A stretch of 64,000 nt of DNA from assembly GCA_963749415.1 (NCBI GenBank), contig CAVVMG010000001.1, positions 2,577,085-2,641,084 of the forward strand. The letters are read 5' to 3'. Shown here piece by piece: positions 25,735 through 33,851 of this stretch. A program made the translations under genes and the position numbers. The DNA is from JALYNX01 sp963749415. GTDB lineage: Bacteria; Actinomycetota; Acidimicrobiia; Spongiisociales; ZC4RG35. Below the pieces are notes generated by a model. It made no database searches. It was not told the origin of the DNA and saw nothing but the letters and a program-made list of their open reading frames with translations. Numbering within the stretch: position 1 is the first letter of the stretch; every line of letters begins with the position of its first letter.

Positions 25735-26124
25735 CTACGGGCCCGTGTCGACGTCAGCGACTTCGACTGTCACCTCATCGAACTGCGCGACCAGCGCCGT
25801 CGAAATCTCGAGATGGCGCAACAGGAAGGATCCCTCGTCGAGTCGCCTCCGCCGCATCCAATGGGTGACCTCCTCGTTTCCTTTGCTCGCATTGCAGGAG
25901 CGGCACGCCGGGACGATGTTGTCCAACGTGTATCGGCCGCCACGAGAGATCGCCAACACATTGTCACGCTGCAACGGCTTGTCGGCCGCGCCGCAGTAGG
26001 CGCAGCCACCCCAGGCCGCTTTCAGGTCGTTCCACTGGACGTCACTGAGATCGTGTTCGACCCGATCCATCCGGCGCTTGCGCCGACGGGCTGCCCGAGC
26101 TTTCCGAGTTCTGGCGACTGCCAT
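25735..26124 (-). CDS. HNH endonuclease-family protein
   Basis: 129 residues. A basic N-terminus (RTRKARAARRRKRRMDR) precedes an HNH fold with two zinc CxxC pairs (CAYCGAAD and CRSCNASKG) and the catalytic region around RDNVLAISRGGRYTLDNIVPA. The first His of the classic motif is replaced by AISRGG, where relatives commonly have HxxP.SRGG, so activity is uncertain. Such small proteins occur in phages, mobile elements and chromosomes as solitary nicking or repair nucleases. No other phage gene is adjacent. Confidence 0.85.
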   Translation of the reverse strand: MAVARTRKARAARRRKRRMDRVEHDLSDVQWNDLKAAWGGCAYCGAADKPLQRDNVLAISRGGRYTLDNIVPACRSCNASKGNEEVTHWMRRRRLDEGSFLLRHLEISTALVAQFDEVTVEVADVDTGP

Positions 26125-26174
26125 CGGCGCAGGGTATCCACAGCACCACGAGTGGCTTGGTTAGCGTCAGCACG

Positions 26175-26759
26175 ATGGAAACGCCCGCCTCCCGACTCGG
26201 GATCGTCGAGCCCTTCGCGGGTTGCCCGCCCGAGATCGGAACCTCGCTGTGGACCCTGCAGGAGACCCGAGATCGGACCTTGAAGTATGTCGAGGGGATC
26301 AGCCAGGAGATACTGGACTGGGACCCGCCGGGACATCGTTACAGCGTCGCCACCCTCCTCTATCACATTGCGGTGATCGAGGTCGACTGGCTCTACATCG
26401 ACATCCTGGGCGGGAAAGACGATGAAATGCGGCGCATTCCCGAATGCCCGCCTGAGATCGCGGAGCATCTGCCCTACCCGACCCTCATGGAGGACCGGAG
26501 CTATCCCCTGGTCAGCGGCGAGCCACTGGAGGTGCATCTGGAGCGGTTGGCGGTCATCCGCGAGGCGTTGATCGATGTGATGACGGGGATGTCGTTGGAG
26601 GACTTCCGAACCCTGCGGCCCAGCGGGAACGACCAGGTCACTCCGGAGTGGGTGATCGAACATCTTGCCCAGCACGAAGCGGAACATCGCGGCCAGATCT
26701 GGGAGGCGCGCGTCGCTGGGGAGAGCGCGCTCGGAATCACGGCGACCGATCCGGGCTGA
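26175..26759 (+). CDS. DinB-family (four-helix bundle) protein
   Basis: 194 residues from ATG 26175; the GTT-rich upstream codons are less likely to be used. Core features are LWTLQETRDRTLKYVEGI, YSVATLLYHIAVIEVDWLY with a metal-type His, and EWVIEHLAQHEAEHRGQI with the terminal HxxxH pair. These His residues form the metal site of the DinB/YfiT superfamily, whose members include thiol-dependent transferases. Substrate unknown. Divergent from the HNH gene. Confidence 0.85.
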   Translation: METPASRLGIVEPFAGCPPEIGTSLWTLQETRDRTLKYVEGISQEILDWDPPGHRYSVATLLYHIAVIEVDWLYIDILGGKDDEMRRIPECPPEIAEHLPYPTLMEDRSYPLVSGEPLEVHLERLAVIREALIDVMTGMSLEDFRTLRPSGNDQVTPEWVIEHLAQHEAEHRGQIWEARVAGESALGITATDPG

Positions 26760-26900
26760 CCGACCTCGGATTCACGGGTATGGATCGTCACAGCTCAGCG
26801 TCGAGGACCACGCAGGCCGCAATGAAACCAACAACCGAATCAGCGCACCATTCGACGAGGCCTGTACCTCGCCCCCTTCGACGATCTAGCCGACCCTCAC

Positions 26901-27704
26901 GTGATGACAGACCTCGCAGCCCTCGCCGAAGCTCGGGGCTGGGATGCCATGTTCCTCTGGGACCGCATCCATTTTCCACCTCGAAATCGCCCTGTCGCCG
27001 ATGTCTGGGTGATGCTCAGCGCAATGGCAGTCGCCACAAAGTCGATCCGTCTGGGTCCGATGGTCACTCCCCTCCCGCGAAGACGCATCCAGAAAGTGGC
27101 GCGGGAAACCGTCACCCTCGACCGCTTGAGCCGTGGACGCCTGACGATGGGTGTCGGTCTGGGGAACGTCGACGACTTCGAGCCCTTTGGAGACGAAGTC
27201 GATCCCCGCGCACGCGCCCGTCTCTTGGATCGTGGGCTCGAACGGCTCACCGGATACTGGGATGGAGGATTCCAGCCGCCTCCAGTCCAACAGCCACGAA
27301 TCCCGATCTGGGTTGCCGCCAACTGGCCCCACCGGCCGCCGATACGGCGTGCCCTCCGATGGGACGGGCTGTTCCCGATCGACCTTCCGGGACCCGATGA
27401 GTTTGCCCAACTCGCCGAGGAAGCACGACTGGAGCGTGCCGGGAAGAATGAACCATTCGATCTGATCGTGGAGATCCCGCCGGGTGCTGACCCGGATCCG
27501 TGGGTGGCAGCCGGCGCGACATGGGTCCTCACCACCTTCGAGCCCCGCCGGAGCAGGACGAAGTTCGTGAAATCATCGACGCCGGCCCGTGACCTCATGG
27601 ATCAGGGCATCCGTAGTGTCAGCTTCAAGAAGCGCCCGATTCAGAGCAGGTTCCCAAACCGCTATTCGGTTTCGACGTCGCCAGGAAGTCAGTCGGGGCG
27701 ATGA
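26901..27704 (+). CDS. LLM-class flavin-dependent oxidoreductase, start codon lost and C-terminus frameshifted
   Basis: Luciferase-like monooxygenase fold: GWDAMFLWDRI, SIRLGPMVTPLPRRR, KVARETVTLDRLSRGRLTMGVGLG. The family N-terminus is encoded upstream (RRGLYLAPFDDLADPH from 26853), but the codon where Met is expected is ATT (26850) and no ATG, GTG or TTG lies between it and the upstream in-frame stop. At the other end, one extra base in the C run near 27543-27546 would give EVREIIDAGP and a stop at 27592, a normal ending. As read, the frame continues to 27704 with an unrelated tail. Either a decaying gene or sequence errors. Confidence 0.7.
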   Translation: MMTDLAALAEARGWDAMFLWDRIHFPPRNRPVADVWVMLSAMAVATKSIRLGPMVTPLPRRRIQKVARETVTLDRLSRGRLTMGVGLGNVDDFEPFGDEVDPRARARLLDRGLERLTGYWDGGFQPPPVQQPRIPIWVAANWPHRPPIRRALRWDGLFPIDLPGPDEFAQLAEEARLERAGKNEPFDLIVEIPPGADPDPWVAAGATWVLTTFEPRRSRTKFVKSSTPARDLMDQGIRSVSFKKRPIQSRFPNRYSVSTSPGSQSGR

Positions 27705-27722
27705 CCAGTTGAGGAGGGTCAC

Positions 27723-28709
27723 ATGAGAACACGACAGCTAGGGAAGAGCGGTCTCGAGGTCTCGGCTCTCGGCTACGGGTGCATGGGGCTCAGCACCGGT
27801 TATGGGGTGCCATCCGACCGGGACCACGCAATCGACGTCATCCGTGCTGCGGTGGAGCGGGGCGTCACCCTCTTCGACACCGCCCAGGTCTACGGCCCGT
27901 TCACCAACGAGGACGTCGTCGGCGAGGCTCTCGCCCCGTTCCGTGACGAGGTGGTGATCGCCACGAAGTTCGGCTTCAACTTCGTGGAGGGAGAGTCACA
28001 GGGGTTGAACAGCCGCCCCGATCACATCCGGGAGATGACCGAGGACTCCCTCCGCCGGCTCCGGACCGACCACATCGACCTCTACTACCAGCACCGGGTC
28101 GATCCCGACGTCTCGATCGAGGATGTCGCCGGCACGGTGAAAGAGCTCATCGCCGCAGGGAAGGTGAGGCATTTCGGGCTCTCAGAGGCGGGCGTGGAGA
28201 CGATTCGCCGGGCTCACTCCGTCCAGCCCGTCACGGCCCTCCAAAGCGAGTATTCGCTGTGGTGGCGGGAGCCCGAGGAGGAGATCCTCCCGGTTCTCGA
28301 TGAGCTGGGAATCGGTTTCGTCCCGTTCAGCCCCTTGGGGAGGGGCTTTCTCACCGGCAGCATCGATGAGAACACGACCTTCGTGGACTCCGACTTCCGC
28401 AACACCGTCCCCCGCTTCGACCCCGAGAACCGAAAGGCGAACCAGGACCTGGTCGACCTGGTGAAGCGGATCGCGGACCAGAAGCGGATCACCCCGGCCC
28501 AAGTCGCCCTCTCCTGGCTGCTGAGTCGCAAGCCCTGGATCGTCCCCATCCCCGGCACCACCAAGCTCCACCGCCTGGAAGAGAACCTCGGAGCGATCGA
28601 GGTGGAGCTCACCGCCGATGACTTGGGCGATATCGAGCAGGCTCTGGAAGGGATCAATATCCAGGGGCAGCGCTACTCCGAGGGGGCCCAGCGAATGGTC
28701 GACCGCTGA
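27723..28709 (+). CDS. Aldo/keto reductase
   Basis: 328 residues with a strong ribosome site (TGAGGAGGGTCAC). Family motifs: SALGYGCMGLS, the Asp/Tyr pair in LFDTAQVYGPF, the Lys in VVIATKFGFN, the catalytic His in DLYYQHRVD, and the NADPH-binding end IPIPGTT-type sequence (WIVPIPGTTKLHRLEENL). An NADPH-dependent carbonyl reductase of the AKR11/13-like group of soluble general-purpose enzymes. It lies directly after the LLM gene and could have formed a small redox operon with it. Confidence 0.95.
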   Translation: MRTRQLGKSGLEVSALGYGCMGLSTGYGVPSDRDHAIDVIRAAVERGVTLFDTAQVYGPFTNEDVVGEALAPFRDEVVIATKFGFNFVEGESQGLNSRPDHIREMTEDSLRRLRTDHIDLYYQHRVDPDVSIEDVAGTVKELIAAGKVRHFGLSEAGVETIRRAHSVQPVTALQSEYSLWWREPEEEILPVLDELGIGFVPFSPLGRGFLTGSIDENTTFVDSDFRNTVPRFDPENRKANQDLVDLVKRIADQKRITPAQVALSWLLSRKPWIVPIPGTTKLHRLEENLGAIEVELTADDLGDIEQALEGINIQGQRYSEGAQRMVDR

Positions 28710-28960
28710 TCCGACGGCGGGTGACCTTATAGGCGATATTGACGTCACCGCTCTTGGCGTACCGGGTGGCGGGCACGGCGGAAAGTGTACGGAACGTGCA
28801 CGAACGCCCTCAGACCCTGGTGACATTCGTGCGACTGTGCCGGCCGCGCGAGTCGTGAGTTTCGACCCGATCCGCCGCGGGTAGGACCTGCGATCACGCC
28901 GATGCGGCACGTGGACCGCGTGTCTCGTTCTGAGTGTGGGCTAGCGAAGGAGACGAATAA

Positions 28961-29197
28961 ATGAGCAGAAACGCAGGTTTCGGAGGGTCGCTGTTCCTTA
29001 TCGCGGTGGGCGCTGTCTTGGCGTTCGCGGTGTCAGTGGATGCGGAAGGGTTCAACCTGAACACGATCGGGATCATTCTGATGGTCGTCGGTGCTCTGGG
29101 TCTGATCCTGACCTTGGTGTCGAACACTGCTACCAAGAAGGAGGAGCACACCGAATACGTCCACAAGGACATAGACGTCGATCATCGCGACCAGTGA
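28961..29197 (+). CDS. Small two-helix membrane protein, DUF6458 type
   Basis: 78 residues with AAGGAGACGAATAA upstream. Two hydrophobic helices (GSLFLIAVGAVLAFAVSV and IGIILMVVGALGLILTLV) flank the short loop EGFNLNT, and the tail is charged. This is the layout of DUF6458 proteins, common and conserved in actinobacteria, function unknown. Confidence 0.85.
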   Translation: MSRNAGFGGSLFLIAVGAVLAFAVSVDAEGFNLNTIGIILMVVGALGLILTLVSNTATKKEEHTEYVHKDIDVDHRDQ

Positions 29198-29289
29198 TCG
29201 AACCCCGGTGTGATCTGCGTACCTCGCGCACGCGCCTCCTCATCCGGAATACGTGACTTGCTGGTAGTAGGCGGCGTTTGTCTTGGGTT

Positions 29290-29318
29290 CCCAACCGGGC
29301 TCCTAAGAAAACGGGACG
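29290..29318 (+). repeat. Dispersed repeat A, copy 1 (long form)
   Basis: CCCAACCGGGCTCCTA followed by AGAAAACGGGACG. Its first 16 bp match the copy at 46615 exactly. Located in the gap before a cyclase gene. Confidence 0.7.
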
Positions 29319-29378
29319 TGTAAGAACGACTGCAGTTGGGACGGATGTCGCACTAGGCGGCGCGCCTAACCTCGCGCC

Positions 29379-30661
29379 GTGACGCGCCTTCGGGGCCTAC
29401 TCCACCGCGCAAGAGACCGGCTTGCGAAGGTCGGCGCCGACCCAGCCGATGACGACGAGACGCGCCACCGCAAGTCGCTGCTCGTCCTGATCTCCGTCCT
29501 CATCCTGCCGATCTCGTTCCTGTGGGCCGGCCTGTACCTCGCCTTCGGTGCCTGGTCGGGCTCGGTGGCGTTGCTCTATGCGGCGATTTCCATAGTGTCC
29601 ATCGCACTCTTCGCCCGAAACGGCAACTACCGCCTGTTCCTGAACATCCAGCTCTGGGACATCCTGCTGGCGCCGACGCTGTCGATGATCGCCCTCGGCG
29701 GATTCCTCCCCGGCGGCTCGCCGGGCATCTGGGGCATCCTCGCCCCACTCGGCGCACTGGTCTTCGATGGTGTGCGCGCCGGCGTCCGGTGGTTCATAGC
29801 CTTCGTCACTGTTTTCCTTGCGTCGGGGCTCATCGGAATCGCGCTTGATATTCCGTCCCCCCTGCCCGAGTGGTTTTCCGGCATGTTGCTGGCTCTCAAC
29901 GTCGTCGTCGGCGGGACGATCTTCTTCACCCTGCTCGCGCTGTTCGCGAGGCAGCGCGAGGAAGCGTTGACGGCCCTCCGCTCGGAGCAGCAGCGTTCCG
30001 AGGGCTTGCTTCTGAACATCCTCCCGGCCTCGATCGCCGAGCGCCTCAAGGGCGAGTCCGGCACCATCGCCGACCAGTACAAGGCCGCTTCGGTCCTATT
30101 CGCGGATGTCGTCGACTTCACCGTGCGCTCGAAGGACCTACCCGCCGCCGAGGTGGTCGAGCTGCTCGATCGACTGTTTAGCCACTTCGACACCCTCACC
30201 GAGCGGCACGGCCTCGAGAAGATCAAAACCATCGGCGATGCCTACATGGTGGCCGCGGGCGTCCCGATCCGGAGGCCGGACCACGCCCGGGCAATCGCCC
30301 TGCTGGCGCTGGACATGGTCGAGTCGGCAGTCGCCCGGCGGCGCTTTGCGGCGACCTCGACCTCCAGCTGCGGATCGGGATCAACTCGGGGCCGGTCGTG
30401 GCCGGGGTCATCGGGCGGCGCAAGTTCCTCTACGACCTCTGGGGCGATGCGGTGAACATCGCCTCACGGATGGAGTCCGCGGGCATGCCAGGTCGGATCC
30501 AGGTCACTCGGCACACCTACGAGTTGCTGAAGGACGAGTTCGAGCTAGAGCAGCGCGGCACGATCGCGGTCAAAGGCATGGGCGAGATGGAGACCTGGTA
30601 TCTGCTGGGCAGCCTGGTGACCGCGAACGAGGCAGCGAAGAGTCAGCCACGCGTCGGCTGA
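29379..30661 (+). pseudogene. Membrane adenylate cyclase, class III, with one frameshift
   Basis: GTG 29379 starts a protein with about six membrane helices (residues 25-190), a short linker, then a class III cyclase domain: FADVVDFT (both metal Asp), EKIKTIGDAYM (specificity Lys). Near 30345 the frame is lost by one missing base; the continuation reads LQLRIGINSGPVVAGV and YDLWGDAVNIASRMES in the next frame and ends at 30661. All catalytic residues for an adenylyl cyclase are present across the two frames. A paralogue with the same layout at 51556 is intact. Frameshift by mutation or sequencing error cannot be separated here. Confidence 0.8.
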
Positions 30662-30675
30662 CCGTGCCCATCGAG

Positions 30676-31150
30676 ATGTCTCAGATGAATATCGACTTCG
30701 AGCCAGCGACTCCCGCCGATGCCGAGGATCTGGTCGAAGTGCAGATCGCCGCATTTCACGATGATGCGCGCCTCCATCCAGGGGTCCCGATCGGCGGCCC
30801 TCCCGGCTACGACTCGATCGCTGAGATGCTTGCCAAGATCGCCCGAGGCGAGTGCCACAAGGTCTCTACTAGAGGGCGAGATCATCGGAGGGATCACTGT
30901 CATTGATCAGGGTGCGGGGCATTTCCATCTCGACGTCCTCGCCATCGATCCCGCCCACCACGACAAGGGTTTCGGCACCCAGGCGATGTGGTTCATCGAG
31001 CGGAACTTTCCCGCCACCGTCTGGACACTGGACACACCGACGTTTGCCACTCGCAATCAGCACTTCTACGAGAGGCTGGGGTTTACGAGGGTCGGCGAGA
31101 CGGTGTTCCCAGATATCACGTTGATTCAGTACGAGAAACGGATGAACTAG
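30676..31150 (+). pseudogene. GNAT acetyltransferase with one frameshift
   Basis: Starts at ATG 30676 or 30685 (MNIDFEPATPADAEDLVEVQ). The frame is lost at about 30867, where one extra T separates GECHKV from LLEGEIIGGI; after it, HLDVLAIDPAHHDKGFGTQA (the acetyl-CoA-binding segment) and NQHFYERLGFTRVGE complete the fold to 31150. An acetyl-CoA-dependent N-acyltransferase of unknown target. It follows the frameshifted cyclase by about 15 bp and converges on the Rrf2 gene. Confidence 0.75.
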
Positions 31151-31162
31151 GGAAACGTGACG

Positions 31163-31651
31163 CTAGATGCGGTTGCCGTGTCGAGTCGTGGGTTGGGCAT
31201 GGGGAGGGGCCTTGGGCTGATACGAACCGGCTTCGATGGCAGCGTCGGTTGCAGCCATTTCCGCCAGGGAAGTCGAAGCCAGCTCTCGGATGAGAACTTC
31301 CTGGGTACGCGCCCAGGTGTCGTGAACGGGACAGGTCTCCTCCCAGTCACATGGGCCATCCCGCAGAACGCAATGGTCGAATATGGCGGGCCCTTCGGCG
31401 GCTTCAACGATATCGAGGAGACTGATATCGCCGGGGGGTCGGGCCAAGCGATAGCCGCCGCGGGGCCCGTGGGCAGCCGTCAGCAGTCCCTCGGCGACCA
31501 GTCCGGCCAAGATCAGGGTCAAGGTCTTGTAAGGGATGTGCATCTCGGTGGAGATCTGACGGGCCTGACGCAGTCCGGTCTCGTAGTGGCGTCCCACCGA
31601 GATCATTGCCCTGACGGCGTAGTCACCTTTTCGTTTGAGACTGAGTTGCAT
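31163..31651 (-). CDS. Rrf2-family transcriptional regulator
   Basis: 162 residues. Winged helix at the N-terminus (LKRKGDYAVRAMISVGRH, QISTEMHIPYKTLTLILAGL, PRGGYRLARPPGDISLLDIV) and a Cys cluster CVLRDGPCDWEETC of the kind that binds an Fe-S cluster in IscR, NsrR and RsrR. It probably senses iron-sulphur status, nitric oxide or redox state. Divergent from the small gene at 31773, the likely target. A SufB gene lies 12 kb away on the other strand. Confidence 0.92.
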   Translation of the reverse strand: MQLSLKRKGDYAVRAMISVGRHYETGLRQARQISTEMHIPYKTLTLILAGLVAEGLLTAAHGPRGGYRLARPPGDISLLDIVEAAEGPAIFDHCVLRDGPCDWEETCPVHDTWARTQEVLIRELASTSLAEMAATDAAIEAGSYQPKAPPHAQPTTRHGNRI

Positions 31652-31772
31652 TGGAGCTCCCGACCAACCTACCTCAAATCTGAGTCACCGCCTAAGAATT
31701 CTGTCATAGATTTAGAACTCCAAAGATGTGTTAGAGTATGTATCCAGAAAGCAGCTATATGAGGAGGTACTC
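31652..31772. promoter_or_regulatory. Divergent control region between Rrf2 gene and 31773 gene
   Basis: A 121-bp A+T-richer gap contains the imperfect dyad CTAAGAAT-N10-ATTTAG and a possible -10 (TAGAGT) before the plus-strand gene. An Rrf2 operator is expected here; the exact site is a guess. Confidence 0.3.
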
Positions 31773-32045
31773 ATGATTACCACTGCTGTCCGTCATTCAG
31801 TCACCGACTACGCGAAGTGGAAGAGCGTGTACGACACGTCCCCCCCCACATCCGGAGGAGCAAAATTCGCACGGGTGAACCGCGCGGTTGACGACCCCAA
31901 CATGGTGACCGTTGTCGCCGGCTTCGATACTCTCGAGTTGGCGAAGACATTCATCAATGATCCCAACCTCAAGGCCAAGATGACCGAAGCCGGTGTCGTG
32001 GGCTCCCCGAGGATCGAGATCAACGAGGAAGTCGAGTCGATCTAG
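31773..32045 (+). CDS. Small dimeric ferredoxin-like (ABM/cyclase-type) protein
   Basis: 90 residues from ATG 31773, with GAGGAGGTACTC upstream. The sequence (TTAVRHSVTDYAKWKSVYD, VTVVAGFDTLELAKTFIND, EAGVVGSPRIEINEEVE) has the beta-alpha-beta pattern of antibiotic-biosynthesis-monooxygenase-like or cyclase-like alpha/beta barrels. Catalysis is unproven. Its position opposite the Rrf2 regulator suggests induction by redox or nitrosative stress. Confidence 0.75.
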   Translation: MITTAVRHSVTDYAKWKSVYDTSPPTSGGAKFARVNRAVDDPNMVTVVAGFDTLELAKTFINDPNLKAKMTEAGVVGSPRIEINEEVESI

Positions 32046-32349
32046 TCCGCAACCTCCGGATTCCGCAAAGGAACCGGGAATGCTGACAGAGGTCTGACAA
32101 GACATCTGAAAGACTGAGGCCCCCTGGAGGACTATCCGACGGGGGGCCTTTCTCGTGCGCACTTCCCGCTGACAACACCCGGACTGGGCCGAGGTCACTC
32201 CTTCGGTACCCGGGTCGGTTTATGCCGGAGTCCCGTCGGGTAAGGGTCGAGGGGCTCTGGGGGATGGGTCGGATACGCCCGTCATGCATCCCAGTTGACT
32301 CAGACCAAGAGCAGACCGAGATCCGCTGAGTCACACATCGCCAGGAGAC
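32046..32349. other. Intergenic region
   Basis: Holds the terminator at 32116. No convincing gene was found between it and the DUF4386 gene at 32350, which has its own ribosome site (AGGAGAC). Confidence 0.5.
32116..32153 (+). terminator. Hairpin terminator after the 31773 gene
   Basis: AGGCCCCC pairs with GGGGGCCT across an 18-nt loop, followed by TTTCT, a rare T run in this G+C-rich DNA. Confidence 0.75.
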
Positions 32350-33033
32350 ATGATGGAAGCCGATCAGAGGAGCGCCCGGATTTTCGGGGTGCTATTCATT
32401 CTCACGTTCCTCACCTCGATCCCGGCCGCCCTTCTCTTCCAGTCGATTACCGACGACCCGGCTGGTTACATCGCCGGTAGCGGGAATCAGAACCAGATCT
32501 ACCTGGCGGTCCTCCTGGAGTTTGCCCTCATCCTCGCCAACGTCGCAACGGCCGTCGTCCTCTACCCGATCGCACGGCGACAGGACAAGGCGCTCGCAAT
32601 CGGCTACGTCGCTGCGCGAATCATGGAATGCGTCTTCATTGCCGCCGGAATCATCTTTGTGCTCGGGGTGGTGAGCCTGCGCCGGACCTCTCCGGAAGCA
32701 GCCGACCTTGCCGTGTCGCTCGGGTCGCTCAAGGAGTGGACGGCCCTGTTCGGCCCGGGATTCATCGTCCCCTTTGGGAATGGGTTGCTACTCGGCTGCC
32801 TGATGTACAAGTCGGGTCTCGTACCGAGGGGCATGACCTGGTTCGGTCTGATCGGGGGGCCGATCCTCTTGATTGGGAGCATCGTCACACTCGTCGACGG
32901 GTGGGGTGGCAACAGTGCACTCCCAGCCCTCCTGGTGGCCCCGGAGTTCATCTGGGAGGCCTTCCTCGGCATCTACTGCGCGTTTTGGGGCTTCCGGCGC
33001 GACTCACCAATCCTTCAGGAGAGTGCGCGTTGA
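32350..33033 (+). CDS. DUF4386-family membrane protein
   Basis: 227 residues preceded by CAGGAGACATG. Six hydrophobic helices; the opening RSARIFGVLFILTFLTSIPA and the later LKEWTALFGPGFIVPFGNGLLLG and GLVPRGMTWFGLIGGPILL are characteristic of DUF4386 proteins. Function unknown; found widely in actinobacteria and Bacteroidetes, often near stress or transport genes. Confidence 0.88.
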   Translation: MMEADQRSARIFGVLFILTFLTSIPAALLFQSITDDPAGYIAGSGNQNQIYLAVLLEFALILANVATAVVLYPIARRQDKALAIGYVAARIMECVFIAAGIIFVLGVVSLRRTSPEAADLAVSLGSLKEWTALFGPGFIVPFGNGLLLGCLMYKSGLVPRGMTWFGLIGGPILLIGSIVTLVDGWGGNSALPALLVAPEFIWEAFLGIYCAFWGFRRDSPILQESAR

Positions 33034-33119
33034 CTTCGGGAACGCGATCCCAGGTCAAATAGACAACGTGAGATCAGTAGCTCGTCGATTCGTACCACCA
33101 GGCATCTCAGCCGACCAGA

Positions 33120-33719
33120 ATGCACCGAATTCCCCCCGCCCATCGTGTTCGGTCCCGAAATCTCGGAATCCTGTTGGCAGCGACAGGCCTCTGGCTCGTC
33201 GCCTGTCAGCCGACCGGCGACCCGAACGACACCACCCCACCCGAGTTCCTTCAGATGACGGTGACAGTGGAACGGGTCACAGATGGCTTCAAAGAGCCGC
33301 CCGTCGACGCAACGTCAGGCCTGACGCTCGACAACGTTCAACGCAACCGCCGCATCATCCTCCAGGCCACCGTGGCCGATGATCAGAGCGGGATCAGCCA
33401 AGTGAAGTTGGAGGGCGAGACGGAATGGGATTGCATCACACCGGGCGATGATCTCGCCGAGAACAAGAAGGGGACCCTGGGCGGCCCACCCGATGAGGAG
33501 CGGTCGAGCGGGACCACACCACCAGGCCGACCCGCAGTGCGCAACGTCACGTTCACCCTCGATCCTTTCTCGGGGAATTCCCAGCGCCTGGTCTGCCCGC
33601 CCAGCGACCTGGCTACCGAGCTTCTCATGGAGGTGACCCTCGTGGCCAGCAACGGCAACGGTGTAGAGGCTAGGTCGGCGGAGGTCTCGATCGAATACCA
33701 GCCTCGCCCGCCCGGCTGA
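33120..33719 (+). CDS. Predicted secreted lipoprotein
   Basis: 199 residues. Basic N-terminus and hydrophobic core (NLGILLAATGLWL) end in the lipobox LVACQ, so Cys is probably lipidated after signal peptidase II cleavage. The mature part is hydrophilic and probably beta-rich (ADDQSGISQVKLEGETEWDC, MEVTLVASNGNGVEARSAEV), like an Ig-type extracellular fold with a possible disulphide. Family unknown. It converges on the subtilase gene with a strong shared hairpin between. Confidence 0.75.
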   Translation: MHRIPPAHRVRSRNLGILLAATGLWLVACQPTGDPNDTTPPEFLQMTVTVERVTDGFKEPPVDATSGLTLDNVQRNRRIILQATVADDQSGISQVKLEGETEWDCITPGDDLAENKKGTLGGPPDEERSSGTTPPGRPAVRNVTFTLDPFSGNSQRLVCPPSDLATELLMEVTLVASNGNGVEARSAEVSIEYQPRPPG

Positions 33720-33772
33720 GCGCGTCGCCTGGAAAGGCGCGAGCCGTGGTGCAGTGAACTGAGCACTCGCCC

Positions 33773-33788
33773 GATAGGAAACGGGTCG
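33773..33788 (+). repeat. Dispersed repeat A, copy 2 (short, diverged)
   Basis: GATAGGAAACGGGTCG, one base shorter and one substitution from the consensus ATAGGGAAACGGGACG. Lies between two convergent genes, beside the 33805 hairpin. Confidence 0.5.
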
Positions 33789-33804
33789 TGACTGATGCGG
33801 GCTC

Positions 33805-33844
33805 GGCAGCCCCATCACGCCGGGACCAGCGTGATGGGGCTGCC
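33805..33844. terminator. Perfect 16-bp stem, bidirectional terminator
   Basis: GGCAGCCCCATCACGC and its exact complement, with an 8-nt loop. It ends 7 bp from the subtilase stop and 85 bp after the lipoprotein stop, so it could stop transcription from both convergent genes. Confidence 0.85.
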
Positions 33845-33851
33845 TGAGTCG

